Source: Microbispora rosea (GTDB lineage: Bacteria; Actinomycetota; Actinomycetes; Streptosporangiales; Streptosporangiaceae). From it: a DNA stretch of 64,000 bases. The notes beneath the pieces are model-generated. The model saw only the letters and a list, made by a program, of their open reading frames with translations, had not been told where the DNA came from and made no database searches. Positions 1-10,902 of the stretch are shown piece by piece (position 1 is the first letter of the stretch; the number at the start of each line of letters is the position of its first letter). Where the stretch lies: NCBI RefSeq assembly GCF_900156315.1, contig NZ_FTNI01000018.1:1-64000 (forward strand). Reading direction: 5' to 3'. Both the position numbers and the translations under genes were made by a program.

Positions 1-578
1 CATTCCGTCCGAGCCCTTGACTTCGTCGAACAATCGGCGGAACCGCTCGCCGGACAGCAGGATGTGCCGACGCATGGCGTAGGCGGCGCCGTCGGGGTCA
101 CGCGCGGCGATCGCGGCCAGAACCTCTTCGTGCTCGGCCATGGCCAAGTGCGTGACCTGGGTGTCGTGGAGAAGCCGGAACAGGTGCACGTGCGTGTGCA
201 GGCGACCGAGCGCTTCGCGGATGACCTGGTTCTCCGCGCTCAAGGCGACGAGATCGTGAAAAGCGGCGTCGCGTAGCCCGAAGGCGCCATAGGCCATGAT
301 CCCGTTGCCTCCCTCCAGCTCCGCCATCTCCTCCAGCATTCGTCGCAGACCGGCCACCTGCTGCAAGGATGCGCGTTCGGCGGATCTGCGCGCCGCTGCC
401 GGCTCGAGGAGCAGGCGGAGCTCAAGCATGTCCTCGAATCGCTGACGAGTGATTTGGGGAGGAATGCGATAGCCGGCATGGGGCACACGCACGACCAGGC
501 CCTCGGCCTCCATGCGGTTCAGAGCGTCTCGGATCGGCGTCTGCGAGACCCCCAGCTCTCGCGCCAGGCTCGATCCGC
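1..578 (-). pseudogene. GntR-family regulator (FCD domain), 5' truncated
   Basis: Read on the minus strand, the frame gives the second half of a GntR winged helix (SLARELGVSQTPIRDAL) followed by a helical FCD ligand domain with the expected FHDLV, HTHVH and AEHEEVL stretches that carry the metal/ligand-binding His and Asp residues. The protein would be a cytoplasmic DNA-binding repressor responding to a small carboxylate. The first 20 or so residues, including the start codon, are missing: homology stops near 575, right beside an IS5-type remnant. The 3' end runs off the window. Function as a regulator is therefore probably lost; the target is unknown. Confidence 0.75.
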
Positions 579-659
579 AGCGACATCAGGAGGACTTCCC
601 AAAACCAATTTGGATGGTGTTTCAGTACAGGCCGTACACTCGGAAGACCTCCAGTTTGG

Positions 660-950
660 TCACGGGCGTAGCAATGCGGGGAAGTCCTCCAGTGATCGCC
701 GGAAGCCGGTTTTGAGGACTTTCCAGCATTTGAGGTGGGCGATGGCCCGCTCCACCGCGGCCCGGATGCGGTTTAGCGCGGTGTTGCAGGCTTTGCGGGC
801 ATCGGTCAGTTCCCGGCCGGGTGGCTTCTTGTACGGGGTACGGATCCCTGTGCCCTGATAGCCGCGATCGACGCTTCGTCGTCCGTCGTGACGTGAGGTC
901 CCTTCTAGCGTCTTCGCGAACCTGTTGACATCGGTCGCAACGCTGCTGCA
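660..950 (-). pseudogene. IS5-family transposase, C-terminal remnant
   Basis: The minus-strand frame ending at 660 reads LNRIRAAVERAIAHLKCWK and FRRSLEDFPALLRP, a typical C-terminus of actinobacterial IS5-type DDE transposases; VDRGYQGTG lies just upstream. The catalytic N-terminal half is absent, so this is a decayed element. Its outer side (near 580-600) abuts the truncated GntR gene, so the insertion or a later deletion across it probably broke that regulator. Confidence 0.7.
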
Positions 951-1453
951 TGCTGACGACCACTCGGATCGTATAGGAAAGGTGACGGATGCTAGCCATC
1001 CTGCACCATCGCGGAACCGCCCGCCAGCGCCCTACTTCGACCACCTAAAGCTCCCCTGAGCATGCTCGACGTCCTGCTCGGTTCGCTACCGGGCCACACA
1101 AGGACCGAAGGACTTCTCGGCTGACTGAAGACCCAGCACGTCGCGGCGTACTCGTGACGCCGGTCTGCGGGGCGGCGCCCGCGACAGCCCGGCAATTCGA
1201 CCAAGGGTCACCGTCATCTTCCTCCCCTCCGAGCACTTAGGTGTCCACAAGACCGGGGCAACATCAGTGGCTAAAGACCTCGCCGACCGAAAGGCCCAGA
1301 CCCGGCGGGAGGTGTGTCCGGCCCCCTCGGCGAGTTCGAAAGCGCGGTCGCCGTGGCCGGAGTCTTCCCGGTCGGTGATTCGCACGAGGCAGGTTTGACC
1401 GCCATGATGTCGTGATTGCCTAGAGTCCCGGCAAGTGAAAGGAGGTACTACCG
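951..1453. other. Intergenic, no gene recognised
   Basis: No frame gives recognisable protein homology. A strong ribosome site (AGGAGGT, about 1440-1446) precedes the beta-lactamase start at 1454, so its promoter must lie in the right part of this stretch. I cannot assign -35/-10 boxes with confidence. Confidence 0.5.
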
Positions 1454-2401
1454 ATGCCCGTTGAGCCGCCCGGCCCGTCCCGCCGCGCTTTACTGATGGC
1501 CGCGGCGCTCTTGCCTCTGGCGGGGTGCGACGAAGATGATGGCTCAGCCTCCGGGCCATCGCCGGCGCCGGATCGCCGCTCACCCGGTTCCCCGGCACCG
1601 GAGCGCCGTGCGGTGGGCTTCCCAGACAGATCGCAGTTCGCGGCACTCGAACGCAAGCACGGCGCCCGGCTGGGCGTGTACGTCCTGGAAACCGGTACCG
1701 GCGCCAGCTTGGCCTACCGCGCCGACGAGCGTTTCGCGTTCTGCTCCACTTTCAAGGCGCTCGCCGCGGCGGCGGTCCTGCACCAAAACCCCGTCAGTCA
1801 CCTGGGCAAGCGCGTCACTTACACCGGAGCCGACGTCAACTCCATCTCGCCGATCACCAAGGATCACATCGCGACCGGAATGACCATCAGGCAACTGTGT
1901 GACGCCGCCATCCGATACAGCGACGGCACGGCCGGCAACCTGCTGATGCGCGACATCGGCGGTCCGGCGCGGTTGACCGCCTACCTGCGCAGGCTCGGCG
2001 ACACCGTCAGCCGCATGGACAACTACGAGCCCGAGCTGAACAGGGACCGCCCACGGGACCCGCGCGATACCACCACTCCTCGGGCGATCGCCGCCGACTA
2101 CCAGAAGCTCGTGCTCGGTGAGGCGCTGAGCGCCGGCAAACGCGCCCTGCTCAAGGACTGGCTCGTACGCAACACCACCGGGGCTAAACGCGTACGGGCC
2201 GGGCTCCCCAAGGGATGGACGGTGGCCGACAAGACCGGAACCGGCGACTACGGCAGGGCCAACGACATAGCCATCGTGTGGCCGCCGCACACCGCCCCGC
2301 TGGTGATGGCCATCATGTCCGACCGGCCCGGGTACCACACACCGCCCAAGGACTCACTGATCGCCGAAGCCACAGCGCGGATCGTCTCCGACCTCACCTG
2401 A
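1454..2401 (+). CDS. Class A beta-lactamase, lipoprotein
   Basis: The 315-residue protein starts with a short twin-arginine-like leader (SRRALLM) and a lipobox ending at Cys25 (LPLAGC), so it is probably an outer-face lipoprotein. The serine beta-lactamase fold is shown by the nucleophile motif STFK (Ser98), an SDG triad in place of the usual SDN, an omega-loop EPELN and the KTGTGDYG motif (Lys260). It would hydrolyse penicillins or early cephalosporins by an acyl-enzyme route. A strong GGAGG site lies 8 bases before the ATG. No BlaR/BlaI pair adjoins it; the only BlaI-type gene is 12 kb away, near M56 and copper genes. Specificity is not predictable from sequence. Confidence 0.9.
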   Translation: MPVEPPGPSRRALLMAAALLPLAGCDEDDGSASGPSPAPDRRSPGSPAPERRAVGFPDRSQFAALERKHGARLGVYVLETGTGASLAYRADERFAFCSTFKALAAAAVLHQNPVSHLGKRVTYTGADVNSISPITKDHIATGMTIRQLCDAAIRYSDGTAGNLLMRDIGGPARLTAYLRRLGDTVSRMDNYEPELNRDRPRDPRDTTTPRAIAADYQKLVLGEALSAGKRALLKDWLVRNTTGAKRVRAGLPKGWTVADKTGTGDYGRANDIAIVWPPHTAPLVMAIMSDRPGYHTPPKDSLIAEATARIVSDLT

Positions 2402-2914
2402 CCCTCGTCTCCTGTCCAGGCCTTGCTCAGAGCGTTCCCGCTGCTCGGCCCGGACGTGCCCGGTGTGAGTCCGGCCCTGCACCAGTGTTTGACACAGTTG
2501 GGCAGTCACTTCACCCAAGCCTGGTTTCCGGAACTATTTCAGCGGCGGGCATAAGCCAACCTGCCACAGGTTGTCACACCGCATGCCGGTGCGCATGGAC
2601 GAACCTGGACGGGTCGGCGATGTCTCGAGCCAACTGGTCGTGCCGAGAGATGTGAGCAGCACGGACCAGGTCGCGGCGGCCTGTCACCCTGCACGGTCGT
2701 CGCCCCGGTCATAGTCCCACGCGCAGCATCGGGTTGTTCTTTCACTTGTCGCGGTGGCGGATGTACTGCATCACCACCGGGGACTTCTCCGGCCAGCGGC
2801 CGTGCTCAGATTCCCGACATGGTCTCGCCGGCGTCAGCCGCGTAGGTCGTCGAGGGGGAAAGGGGCTTCACCAGCGGCGGGTACCACAGGTGACGCCAGC
2901 GAAGGCCGACCTAA
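2402..2914. other. Degraded stretch, no intact gene
   Basis: No complete gene is visible. On the minus strand near 2745-2800 a short open frame ends in SPVVMQYIRHRDK and a stop, which looks like the tail of a lost protein that I do not recognise. The region adjoins the broken multicopper oxidase and probably contains one rearrangement breakpoint near 2915. Confidence 0.4.
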
Positions 2915-3205
2915 CTCGACGATCAACGGCGCGTAGAGACCGCCATCGAGCTGCGGCCCGGAATCCGGGTGGACCCAGTAGGTCCCGGGGGTGAACGCGG
3001 TGAATTCATAGGTGAACTCCGCACCGGTCCTGACGGGCGGCTACGTGACGCCGGGGACCGCGGCCCGTACCTGCTCGGCCGACGGCTCGACGAAGGCCGG
3101 GACACCGGCCGTGCTCACCGTCTTGCCACTGCAGGCGGAGAACGCGGCGCCCGCGGCGACCAGCAGGCCGCCGCGGAGGAAGGAACGCCGGTTGAACGAA
3201 GACAT
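2915..3205 (-). pseudogene. Multicopper oxidase, N-terminal remnant
   Basis: Starting at the ATG at 3205, the frame gives a twin-arginine leader (NRRSFLRGG) with a lipobox Cys (FSACSG), then jumps to VPGVT, an in-frame TAG, and continues as PPVRTGAEFTYEFT, TPGTYWVHPDSG and GGLYAPLIVE. These are the first cupredoxin domain of exported multicopper oxidases. There is an internal deletion before VPGVT, a CAG-to-TAG type nonsense change, and the copper ligand HPH reads HPD. Homology stops at LIVE. The missing continuation is found on the opposite strand at 4903-5450, which suggests an inversion. It lies 3' of the DUF6153 gene, probably once one operon. Confidence 0.75.
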
Positions 3206-3277
3206 GCGAGACCTCAAGGGGATCGTCCGATGGACGACCCCGGAAATGCGCGGTGCCGGGCGCCCGCGTGGCACGCA

Positions 3278-3687
3278 TCAGTTCCGAAGCACCACCACAT
3301 GCGTGAGGACGACGGATAACGGCGGCAGGTCGGGAACGGAGAGTCGGCCGATCGACAGCCGGCCAGGCCTGGCCGCTTCCTCCGCTCCGATACGGGTCAG
3401 GAACAGCAGTCCCAAGGCCAGGCCCGACAGGATCACAAGACACACCGTGCTTGGATCGAACGGCGAGTGGGAGCCGGCGTCGTGCGTGGACGAGTCGCTG
3501 CCGGAGGAGCTGTGATGCGGAGTAGCAAGCCCAACGTCGGCCGTATGCGTTGTCATGGCCGCTGACATCGACATCGCGCCGGGGTCATCGTGCTCATGCC
3601 CGAGCGCGTGCATGGCGGCCACGCCTGTCAGAGGATCATTGGCAGCATCGCGCGGAGAAGCGCCGCTGCTGGTCCCCGGGCAGCCAT
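3278..3687 (-). pseudogene. DUF6153 family protein, copy 1, frameshifted
   Basis: From an ATG at 3687 with a GGAGG site just upstream, the frame reads MAARGPAAALLRAMLPMIL and stops; a one-base shift restores TGVAAMHALGHEH, a His/Met-rich loop and a second hydrophobic segment (CLVILSGLALGLLFLT). This two-helix layout with a histidine-rich extracytoplasmic loop is that of actinobacterial DUF6153 proteins, which often sit in copper gene clusters. A second, intact copy is at 13124-13561. The frameshift is near 3640. An operator-like inverted repeat lies 20 bases upstream of the start. Confidence 0.7.
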
Positions 3688-3707
3688 TATGTCCTCCAGG
3701 GTCGATA

Positions 3708-3728
3708 CCTTCTATCTGCGATAGTAGG
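3708..3728. promoter_or_regulatory. BlaI-type operator candidate A
   Basis: Two 9-base arms, CCTTCTATC and GATAGTAGG, separated by TGC; 8 of 9 positions are complementary. It sits just upstream of DUF6153 copy 1 and the multicopper oxidase remnant. The same 9-3-9 layout recurs at 3955, 11061, 13610 and 13816. Confidence 0.6.
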
Positions 3729-3954
3729 GCTCCGTATGCCCGGCGACGGTTCCTCTCCTTCGAAAAGTAACCCGAGCCAGCTACAAGCCGCCGTAGAGGC
3801 GATACCGATCGGAACGTCAGGCAGCCTCGATTCACGGCAGCCCAACGTTGGCGTCGATACCGCTTGAACTAGCTGATCATCTCCTCGACCGGGGCCAACC
3901 GATCAACAAATCAGGACAGATGGGTTGTTCTAGTGCCAGATGTCGCAGGATACT

Positions 3955-3975
3955 TCTACTAAGGGTGATAGTAGA
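3955..3975. promoter_or_regulatory. BlaI-type operator candidate B
   Basis: Arms TCTACTAAG and GATAGTAGA separated by GGT, complementary at 7 of 9 positions. It lies about 150 bases upstream of the small cysteine-rich peptide gene and belongs to the same motif family as sites A, C, D and E. Confidence 0.6.
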
Positions 3976-4121
3976 TTCAATTGATTACTAAATAGCCAGA
4001 ATGTCCGTTTGTGGGCTTTTGGAGAGGTAATCAATGAGTCGTCTGGAGTGGTCACTTCAAGTCTACGAGTGGCATTTCCATACGCATCTAATTCTCAGTA
4101 ATCCATCAGGGAGACGATGAG

Positions 4122-4313
4122 ATGCTTGTACTCCGTAACATCATCGCCGGCGTCGCGGCCAGCACCGCTCTGGCCGGCAGCGCTGTCTGCCTGGGCGCTC
4201 TCACCTACGCCAGTCCCGCCAGTGCCATGACCGTACACAGCGCCGGAAGCTGTCAGTCCGGTAGCTGTCAATGTGCCGATTGCAGTTGCGATGGTTGCGG
4301 GTGCGACGACTGA
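4122..4313 (+). CDS. Small secreted cysteine-rich peptide, metallothionein-like
   Basis: The 63-residue product has a clear Sec signal peptide ending in ASPASA, leaving a mature part of about 28 residues. The last 22 residues hold seven Cys spaced as CxxxxCxCxxCxCxxCxC and several Asp, a pattern expected of a thiolate metal-binding peptide. An AGGGAG site sits 8 bases before the ATG. The gene lies inside a copper-stress island and behind operator candidate B. I do not recognise a named family. Binding of Cu(I) or another soft metal at the cell surface is inference; a disulfide-rich structural or antimicrobial peptide is an alternative. Confidence 0.7.
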   Translation: MLVLRNIIAGVAASTALAGSAVCLGALTYASPASAMTVHSAGSCQSGSCQCADCSCDGCGCDD

Positions 4314-4349
4314 CTCGGCGCCACTAGGGCCTGTACGGAGTTCGGATCT

Positions 4350-4902
4350 TCAGGCGGGCTGAAGGCTACGGATCCACAAGATGGCACCTCGTAAGTAGAG
4401 GCCGGCGAGATAGCTCTCGGGGGTCTTGTCGAAGCGGAAGGCCAGGCCCCGCCACTCCTTGATCCGATTGATGCAGCGCTTGGCTGTGTTGCGTTCCTTG
4501 CACAGGTCCCGGTCGTGGCTGACCGGGCGGCCACCGCAGTGACCCTCGTTTCTTGCGGTTGGCCGCCTGGTCGGCCTTCTCGGGAATCACCGCCCGGATG
4601 CGGCGCCGGCGCAGGTGGCACCGGTTGGCGCGGGAGGAGTACGCCTTATCGGCGACCACCGCGTCAGGGCGGGTACGCGGGCGGCCGATGCGCACCCGGA
4701 CCTTGATGCCGGCCAGGACGGCCCGAACCGCGGGCTGTCGGAGGCCTGACCCGGCGTCACGACGAACGACAGCGGGCGGCGGACAGGCGAACCTTGCTGG
4801 TCAGGCCGTCGCGCGAGCGGCCGAGCGCGGCCGCTTTCAGCCGTGCACGACGCCGCAGTCTCAGGCGCCGGCGTTTGGCTTGAGTCGCGTTTGCGTCCTG
4901 GA
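4350..4902 (-). pseudogene. IS5-family transposase remnant
   Basis: Minus-strand frames read LGRSRDGLTSKVRLSAA, then RPRTRPDAVVADKAYSSRA, RRIRAVIPEK, NRIKEWRGLAFRFDKTPESY and LRGAILWIRSL before a stop at 4350. This is the DDE core of an IS5-type transposase, but the pieces are in different frames and the 5' part is missing. The element lies directly upstream of the C-terminal multicopper oxidase remnant and is a likely agent of the rearrangement there. Confidence 0.75.
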
Positions 4903-5450
4903 TCCCCACGAGCTGCTGTCGTACGACGAGGAGTGGGTGGTCGTCCTCGACGACTGGCTGGACGGGGTCACCGCCCGCGCGCTGGTCCGAACCTCCATCA
5001 CGGGCCGGACTCCTGACATCGACATGCGGCCGCGAAAGCTGAATCGCAAGATCATCCGCTATGACGAGCTCCGTCCCGCGCAGAGTGTGAGGCTGCCGTC
5101 GAAGGCCGTCGACCATCCGATTGGAGCTGACCGGCAGCATGATGGCCTACGACTGGGCCATCAACGGCCGGCCGTACGACCCGAAGACCATCCTCCCCGT
5201 CCACGCAGGGGAACGGGTCCGGTTGCGGTTCGTCAACCGGCCCTTGATGTGGCATCCCATGCGCCTGCATGGCCAGACCTTCGCCCTGACCGCCGGCGGG
5301 ATCCGCGAGGACACCGCCATCGTGCTGCCGAACAGCAATGTCGAGGCGGACTTCGACGCCGGCAATCTCGGCTTGTGGATGATCCACTGCCACGACGTCT
5401 ATCACGCCGAAGTCGGCATGATGACCACCCTCGGCTACGTCCAGTCCTGA
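4903..5450 (+). pseudogene. Multicopper oxidase, C-terminal remnant
   Basis: After DEEWVVVLDDWLDGV (late first cupredoxin domain) the sequence jumps to the third domain, then shifts frame into LTGSMMAYDWAING, GERVRLRFVNRPLMWHPMRL and the type 1/trinuclear copper motif HCHDVYHAEVGMM, ending at 5450. The last part (from about 5121) is open and keeps the His-Cys-His and Met copper ligands. The first residues continue exactly where the minus-strand remnant at 2915-3205 stops. Middle domains are deleted, so no active enzyme is expected. Confidence 0.8.
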
Positions 5451-5514
5451 TCACCTGGGGTGGCGCCTGTCCGCCCCTGCCCAGCATCGTGACCGTCGAC
5501 GGCCGGCGATCTCC

Positions 5515-5970
5515 TCAGGTGGCCGCTGCGGCGGTGGTCTCACGCAGAGCACGGGTGAGAGCGGGCAGCGCCACGGCCAGAGCGGAGCGCTCGGCGCCCG
5601 TAAGCCTCGTGAGAACCTGGCCGTGACGCTCGTGCAGGTGCGTTGACATTCGTGCCACGACTACACGACCGGCCTCACTCAGCATGAGGCGGTAGTAGCG
5701 ACGGTTGGCCTGATCGCGTTCCCGGACGAGCCAGCCCTTGCGCTCCAGCCCCGCGACAAGGCGGCTGACGCTGCTCTTCTCCAGGCGTAGACGGTCGGCG
5801 ATGTGCTGCTGCGGCACCGGGCCGGTGTGCCAGATCTCGAGGAGGGCCAGTCCTTCGGAGAGAGTCATCGCCAGATCCGGCACCAGTGCGTCGCCCCGCT
5901 GAAGGCCTATCTCGATGACCAGCTCCATCAGGAGCGCTTCAAGGCCGTCGGGTGTCGGTTCCTGCTGCAC
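5515..5970 (-). CDS. MarR-family transcriptional regulator
   Basis: A 151-residue winged-helix protein with GTG start at 5970 and a TGGAGG site just upstream. The MarR core is visible as QQHIADRLRLEKSSVSRLV (recognition helix) and RRYYRLMLSEAGR (wing). It would act as a dimeric repressor in the cytoplasm. It is divergent from the MFS efflux gene at 6579, with two identical-type palindromes at 5982-6037 just before its start, so it probably represses itself and perhaps the transporter. The inducer is unknown. Confidence 0.88.
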   Translation of the reverse strand: MQQEPTPDGLEALLMELVIEIGLQRGDALVPDLAMTLSEGLALLEIWHTGPVPQQHIADRLRLEKSSVSRLVAGLERKGWLVRERDQANRRYYRLMLSEAGRVVVARMSTHLHERHGQVLTRLTGAERSALAVALPALTRALRETTAAAAT

Positions 5971-5981
5971 AGATCCTCCAT

Positions 5982-6037
5982 AGTTGCAACATACAACTCT
6001 GCTCGCTACCCTCTCTTAAGAGTTGCATCGTACAACT
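5982..6037. promoter_or_regulatory. Tandem 17-base MarR operators
   Basis: Two copies of AGTTGCAWCRTACAACT at 5982-5998 and 6021-6037, each with palindromic ends AGTTG and CAACT. They lie directly upstream of the MarR start, 39 bases apart start to start, so the two sites are offset by close to four helical turns. Likely binding sites for the adjacent MarR protein. Confidence 0.7.
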
Positions 6038-6578
6038 TTCACGCGGGGGGCGGGATCGTGGCAGTTACGCAGACACCGCAGGGCAAGCGGGATCGCGAAG
6101 TGGTCCGCTCACTGAGCCGGCTCGCGGCTGTGACCGGGTGGACCGGAGGCCTACCGTTCCTGCTCGGGGTGATCCCGCACCCGGCCCGAGACGCGCCGGG
6201 ATCCGTGCGTCCGGCCAGGTGCACGGGCTCACACGCAGTTTTCAGGTCCTGAGCCTGATGCTGATCGCTGCATGCCTGGTCGCCGCCTCTTTCCCAATCG
6301 CGTGAAAGGCCGGACGTAGTGCGCTCGCCGGAGTGGTCACACGCTCGTCGGGCAACTGCTCCGGGTCGCGCTGCTCGCGATTGACGGCTCGCGCAACCCC
6401 GCCGACGGCCAGGTTCGCGCCGGACGTCACGCGCACGCCGGCCGACCTCGAGCCGGGAGCCATGGTTGCCCTGCCCGCCCTCGTGATCGAGCCCCGTTGA
6501 CCCGTACATAACTGCTCGAATCATCCGCTGCGTTTGGGTTCGTCGCGCAGCCTTCACATCCCCTTCCGGAGGTCTCTC
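6038..6578. other. Degraded stretch between MarR and MFS genes
   Basis: A plus-strand frame gives TQTPQGKRDREVVRSLSRL and a short hydrophobic piece (LSLMLIAACLVAASFPIA) near 6245-6300, but no complete or recognisable gene. The divergent promoter for the MFS gene should be within this 540-base gap; its start has a CGGAGGT ribosome site at 6567-6573. Confidence 0.4.
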
Positions 6579-8024
6579 ATGAGCCATCCCGTCTCTGCTC
6601 ACCATCCGCATGCCGTGCAGGCACATCCCGAGACCCCACCTGACCGGCGCCGCTGGACGGCCCTCGCGTTGGTGTGCCTGGCCCAGTTCATGCTGATCCT
6701 CGACGTCACCGTCGTGAACGTCGCGCTGCCCAGCATGAGCGCCGACCTTCACTTGGACCGCGAAACGCTCACGTGGGTGGTCACCGCCTACACCCTCTGC
6801 TTGGGAGGGCTGATGCTGCTGGGCGGCCGGCTCGCGGACGGGCTCGGCGCGCGACGGACCCTGCTGGCCGGTCTCGCCGTCTTCACCCTCGCGTCGCTTG
6901 GAACGGGCCTGGCCCCGAGCGGATCCGTGCTCATCGCCGGTCGTGTGGCGCAGGGAGTCGGAGCGGCCCTGCTCTCCCCGGCGGCGTTGTCCATCGTCAC
7001 CACCACCTTCCACGGCGCTGAGCGCGACAAAGCGCTGGGCGTCTGGGCCGCTCTGGGCGGTATCGGATCGGCGGCGGGAGTCATCCTGGGCGGCGCGATC
7101 ACGGCCGGCCCCGGCTGGGAATGGGTGTTCTTCATCAACGTCCCTGTCGGCGTCGTGGTGCTGGTCGCCCTGCCGTTCACCGTCCCGGCCCCGGCTCGCC
7201 AGGCTCAGCGGGGTCGGATCGATCTGCTCGGGGCGCTGCTGGTCACCGGGGCGACCGCCTCCCTCATCTACGGACTGGTCAAAGCGGGCGACGCCGGCTG
7301 GGGCGGGACGGCGACGCTCGTGGCACTGATCGCCGCCCTGGCGCTGTACGCCGGGTTCGGCATCGTGGAAGGGCGGGTTCGTGCGCCGCTTATGGACGTT
7401 CGCATGCTCTCCCGGCGTCCCGTCCTCGCGGGTGCCTTCCTCATGCTGGTCGCCAGCGCGCTGCTGATCGGCTTCTTCTTCCTCGGTTCCGTCTACCTTC
7501 AGCACGCCCGCGGTTACACCCCCCTCGGCACCGGCCTCATGTTCCTGCCCGTCGCGATGGCCACCGGAATCGGTGCGCACATCGGCAGTCGTCTCATCGG
7601 GCGCATAGGCAGCCGTCCGATCGCCGCCGCGGGGTTGGCACTAGCCGCCGTCGGCTCCTGGCTGCTCACCGGCCTGTCCGCGGGGGCCGACGTCTGGGCG
7701 GTCCTGGTCCCCGGTCTCGCCGTGGCTGCCGTCGGCCTCGGCGCCGTGTTCGTCGCAGCCACCACCTCCGCACTCGGCTACATCTCCCATCAGGAGGCCG
7801 GCCTTGCATCCGGCGTGGTCAACACCTTCCACGAGGTCGGCGGGTCGGTCGGCGTCGCCGTCGTCTCCACCGTCGCGGCCGGCGGTATCGAGACCGGCGC
7901 GATTACCGGCTTCAGCACCGCCTTCATGGTGTGCGCCGTCAGTGCCGCTCTGGCGGCCCTCGTCGCTCTGATTCTGCTGCCAGGTGGCAGACCACATCAC
8001 GTCGCGGGGCCGCACGCGCACTGA
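6579..8024 (+). CDS. MFS efflux transporter, DHA2 (14-helix) family
   Basis: The 481-residue protein starts at the ATG at 6579, chosen because a GGAGGT site precedes it. It has 14 predicted hydrophobic segments and the DHA2 signatures: DVTVVNVALPSM in helix 1, motif A as GGRLADGLGARR, and the GRVAQGVGAALLSPAAL antiporter motif. Such proteins pump drugs or other hydrophobic compounds out of the cell using the proton gradient. The His-rich N-terminus (residues 1-15) is unusual. The divergent MarR gene suggests ligand-induced expression. Substrate not predictable. Confidence 0.9.
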   Translation: MSHPVSAHHPHAVQAHPETPPDRRRWTALALVCLAQFMLILDVTVVNVALPSMSADLHLDRETLTWVVTAYTLCLGGLMLLGGRLADGLGARRTLLAGLAVFTLASLGTGLAPSGSVLIAGRVAQGVGAALLSPAALSIVTTTFHGAERDKALGVWAALGGIGSAAGVILGGAITAGPGWEWVFFINVPVGVVVLVALPFTVPAPARQAQRGRIDLLGALLVTGATASLIYGLVKAGDAGWGGTATLVALIAALALYAGFGIVEGRVRAPLMDVRMLSRRPVLAGAFLMLVASALLIGFFFLGSVYLQHARGYTPLGTGLMFLPVAMATGIGAHIGSRLIGRIGSRPIAAAGLALAAVGSWLLTGLSAGADVWAVLVPGLAVAAVGLGAVFVAATTSALGYISHQEAGLASGVVNTFHEVGGSVGVAVVSTVAAGGIETGAITGFSTAFMVCAVSAALAALVALILLPGGRPHHVAGPHAH

Positions 8025-8173
8025 GGACCGAGGTTTCAAGCATTGTCACGGCACGCGAAAGCCGTACGGTGGACAGCCGGGGGAGGAGGACGGCTCGCCG
8101 CGCCGGCGTCTCGCCCGAGGCGCCGGCCCGCCGGCGAGAGGCCCGGGATCCCGCCGCGCACCGCCAAGGCTGA

Positions 8174-10168
<1,995 letters not shown>

Positions 10169-10318
10169 TTTTCTTGACGGCGATCTTCGCGCGACCTCGG
10201 CGCGTATCTGTCCCCGGGGCAGCAGGTGATGGCGCCGAGACAGCGTCCGTTTCGAGTGGCGGATTCCGCGGCGGGCCCATCACCGCGGCCTGACCGAACA
10301 CGCCGGCGAGACCGCAGC

Positions 10319-10855
10319 TCAGTGGTGGTAGGCGTGGACAACGGCGTGTCCCTTGCCCTTGCCGATGATCCACTTGTTGATCGGCGTGGTGACCAAGAAG
10401 GCGACGAACAGGGAAAGCGCCAGGGTGCCCCAGAACAGCGCGGACGTCAAAGTAGCGGCCATGGCGCCCGGGATGGCGATCATGACGCCGTTGTCCACGA
10501 TCTCCATGATGATGATGGAAACGGTATCGGCTGCCAGCGCCAACTTGATCGCGCCGGCCCAGCCCACTCCAGCCTTTCGGAGGGGGAGCAGGGTCAGCAG
10601 ATAGCCGAAGAAGAAGGCGAGCACGACGGCCAAGGCGACGGACAGGCCAGTGGTCCAGCCGAGCGCGGTGGAAATCACCAAGCCCAGCACTTCGCCGATG
10701 GCGCACCCGGTCAGGCAGTGCAGCGTCGCGGACGCGGCTGTCCGCCAGGATGCTTTCGTTCCGAAGCCGTGATGCGAATGGGCTGCATGGTCCAGGGCTG
10801 GCGGGTGCTCACTGTGCTCATGCTCCATCTGGTCGTGGCGGTGCTGCTCGGTCAT
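10319..10855 (-). CDS. DUF4396 domain membrane protein
   Basis: A 178-residue protein with a His-rich N-terminus (about ten His in the first 30 residues) followed by four hydrophobic segments; HCLTGCAIGE carries two Cys at the start of the first helix and the C-terminus is KWIIGKGKGHAVVHAYHH. It matches the DUF4396 family, which is common beside copper and other metal resistance genes in actinobacteria, with unknown biochemical role. A 17-base CsoR-like palindrome lies 48 bases upstream of the ATG, so copper induction is plausible. It could bind or move a metal across the membrane; this is inference. Confidence 0.8.
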   Translation of the reverse strand: MTEQHRHDQMEHEHSEHPPALDHAAHSHHGFGTKASWRTAASATLHCLTGCAIGEVLGLVISTALGWTTGLSVALAVVLAFFFGYLLTLLPLRKAGVGWAGAIKLALAADTVSIIIMEIVDNGVMIAIPGAMAATLTSALFWGTLALSLFVAFLVTTPINKWIIGKGKGHAVVHAYHH

Positions 10856-10902
10856 GACGACTCCGACATATGTAGGTGGGCCTCGTTACTCGTCAGAGAG
10901 TA

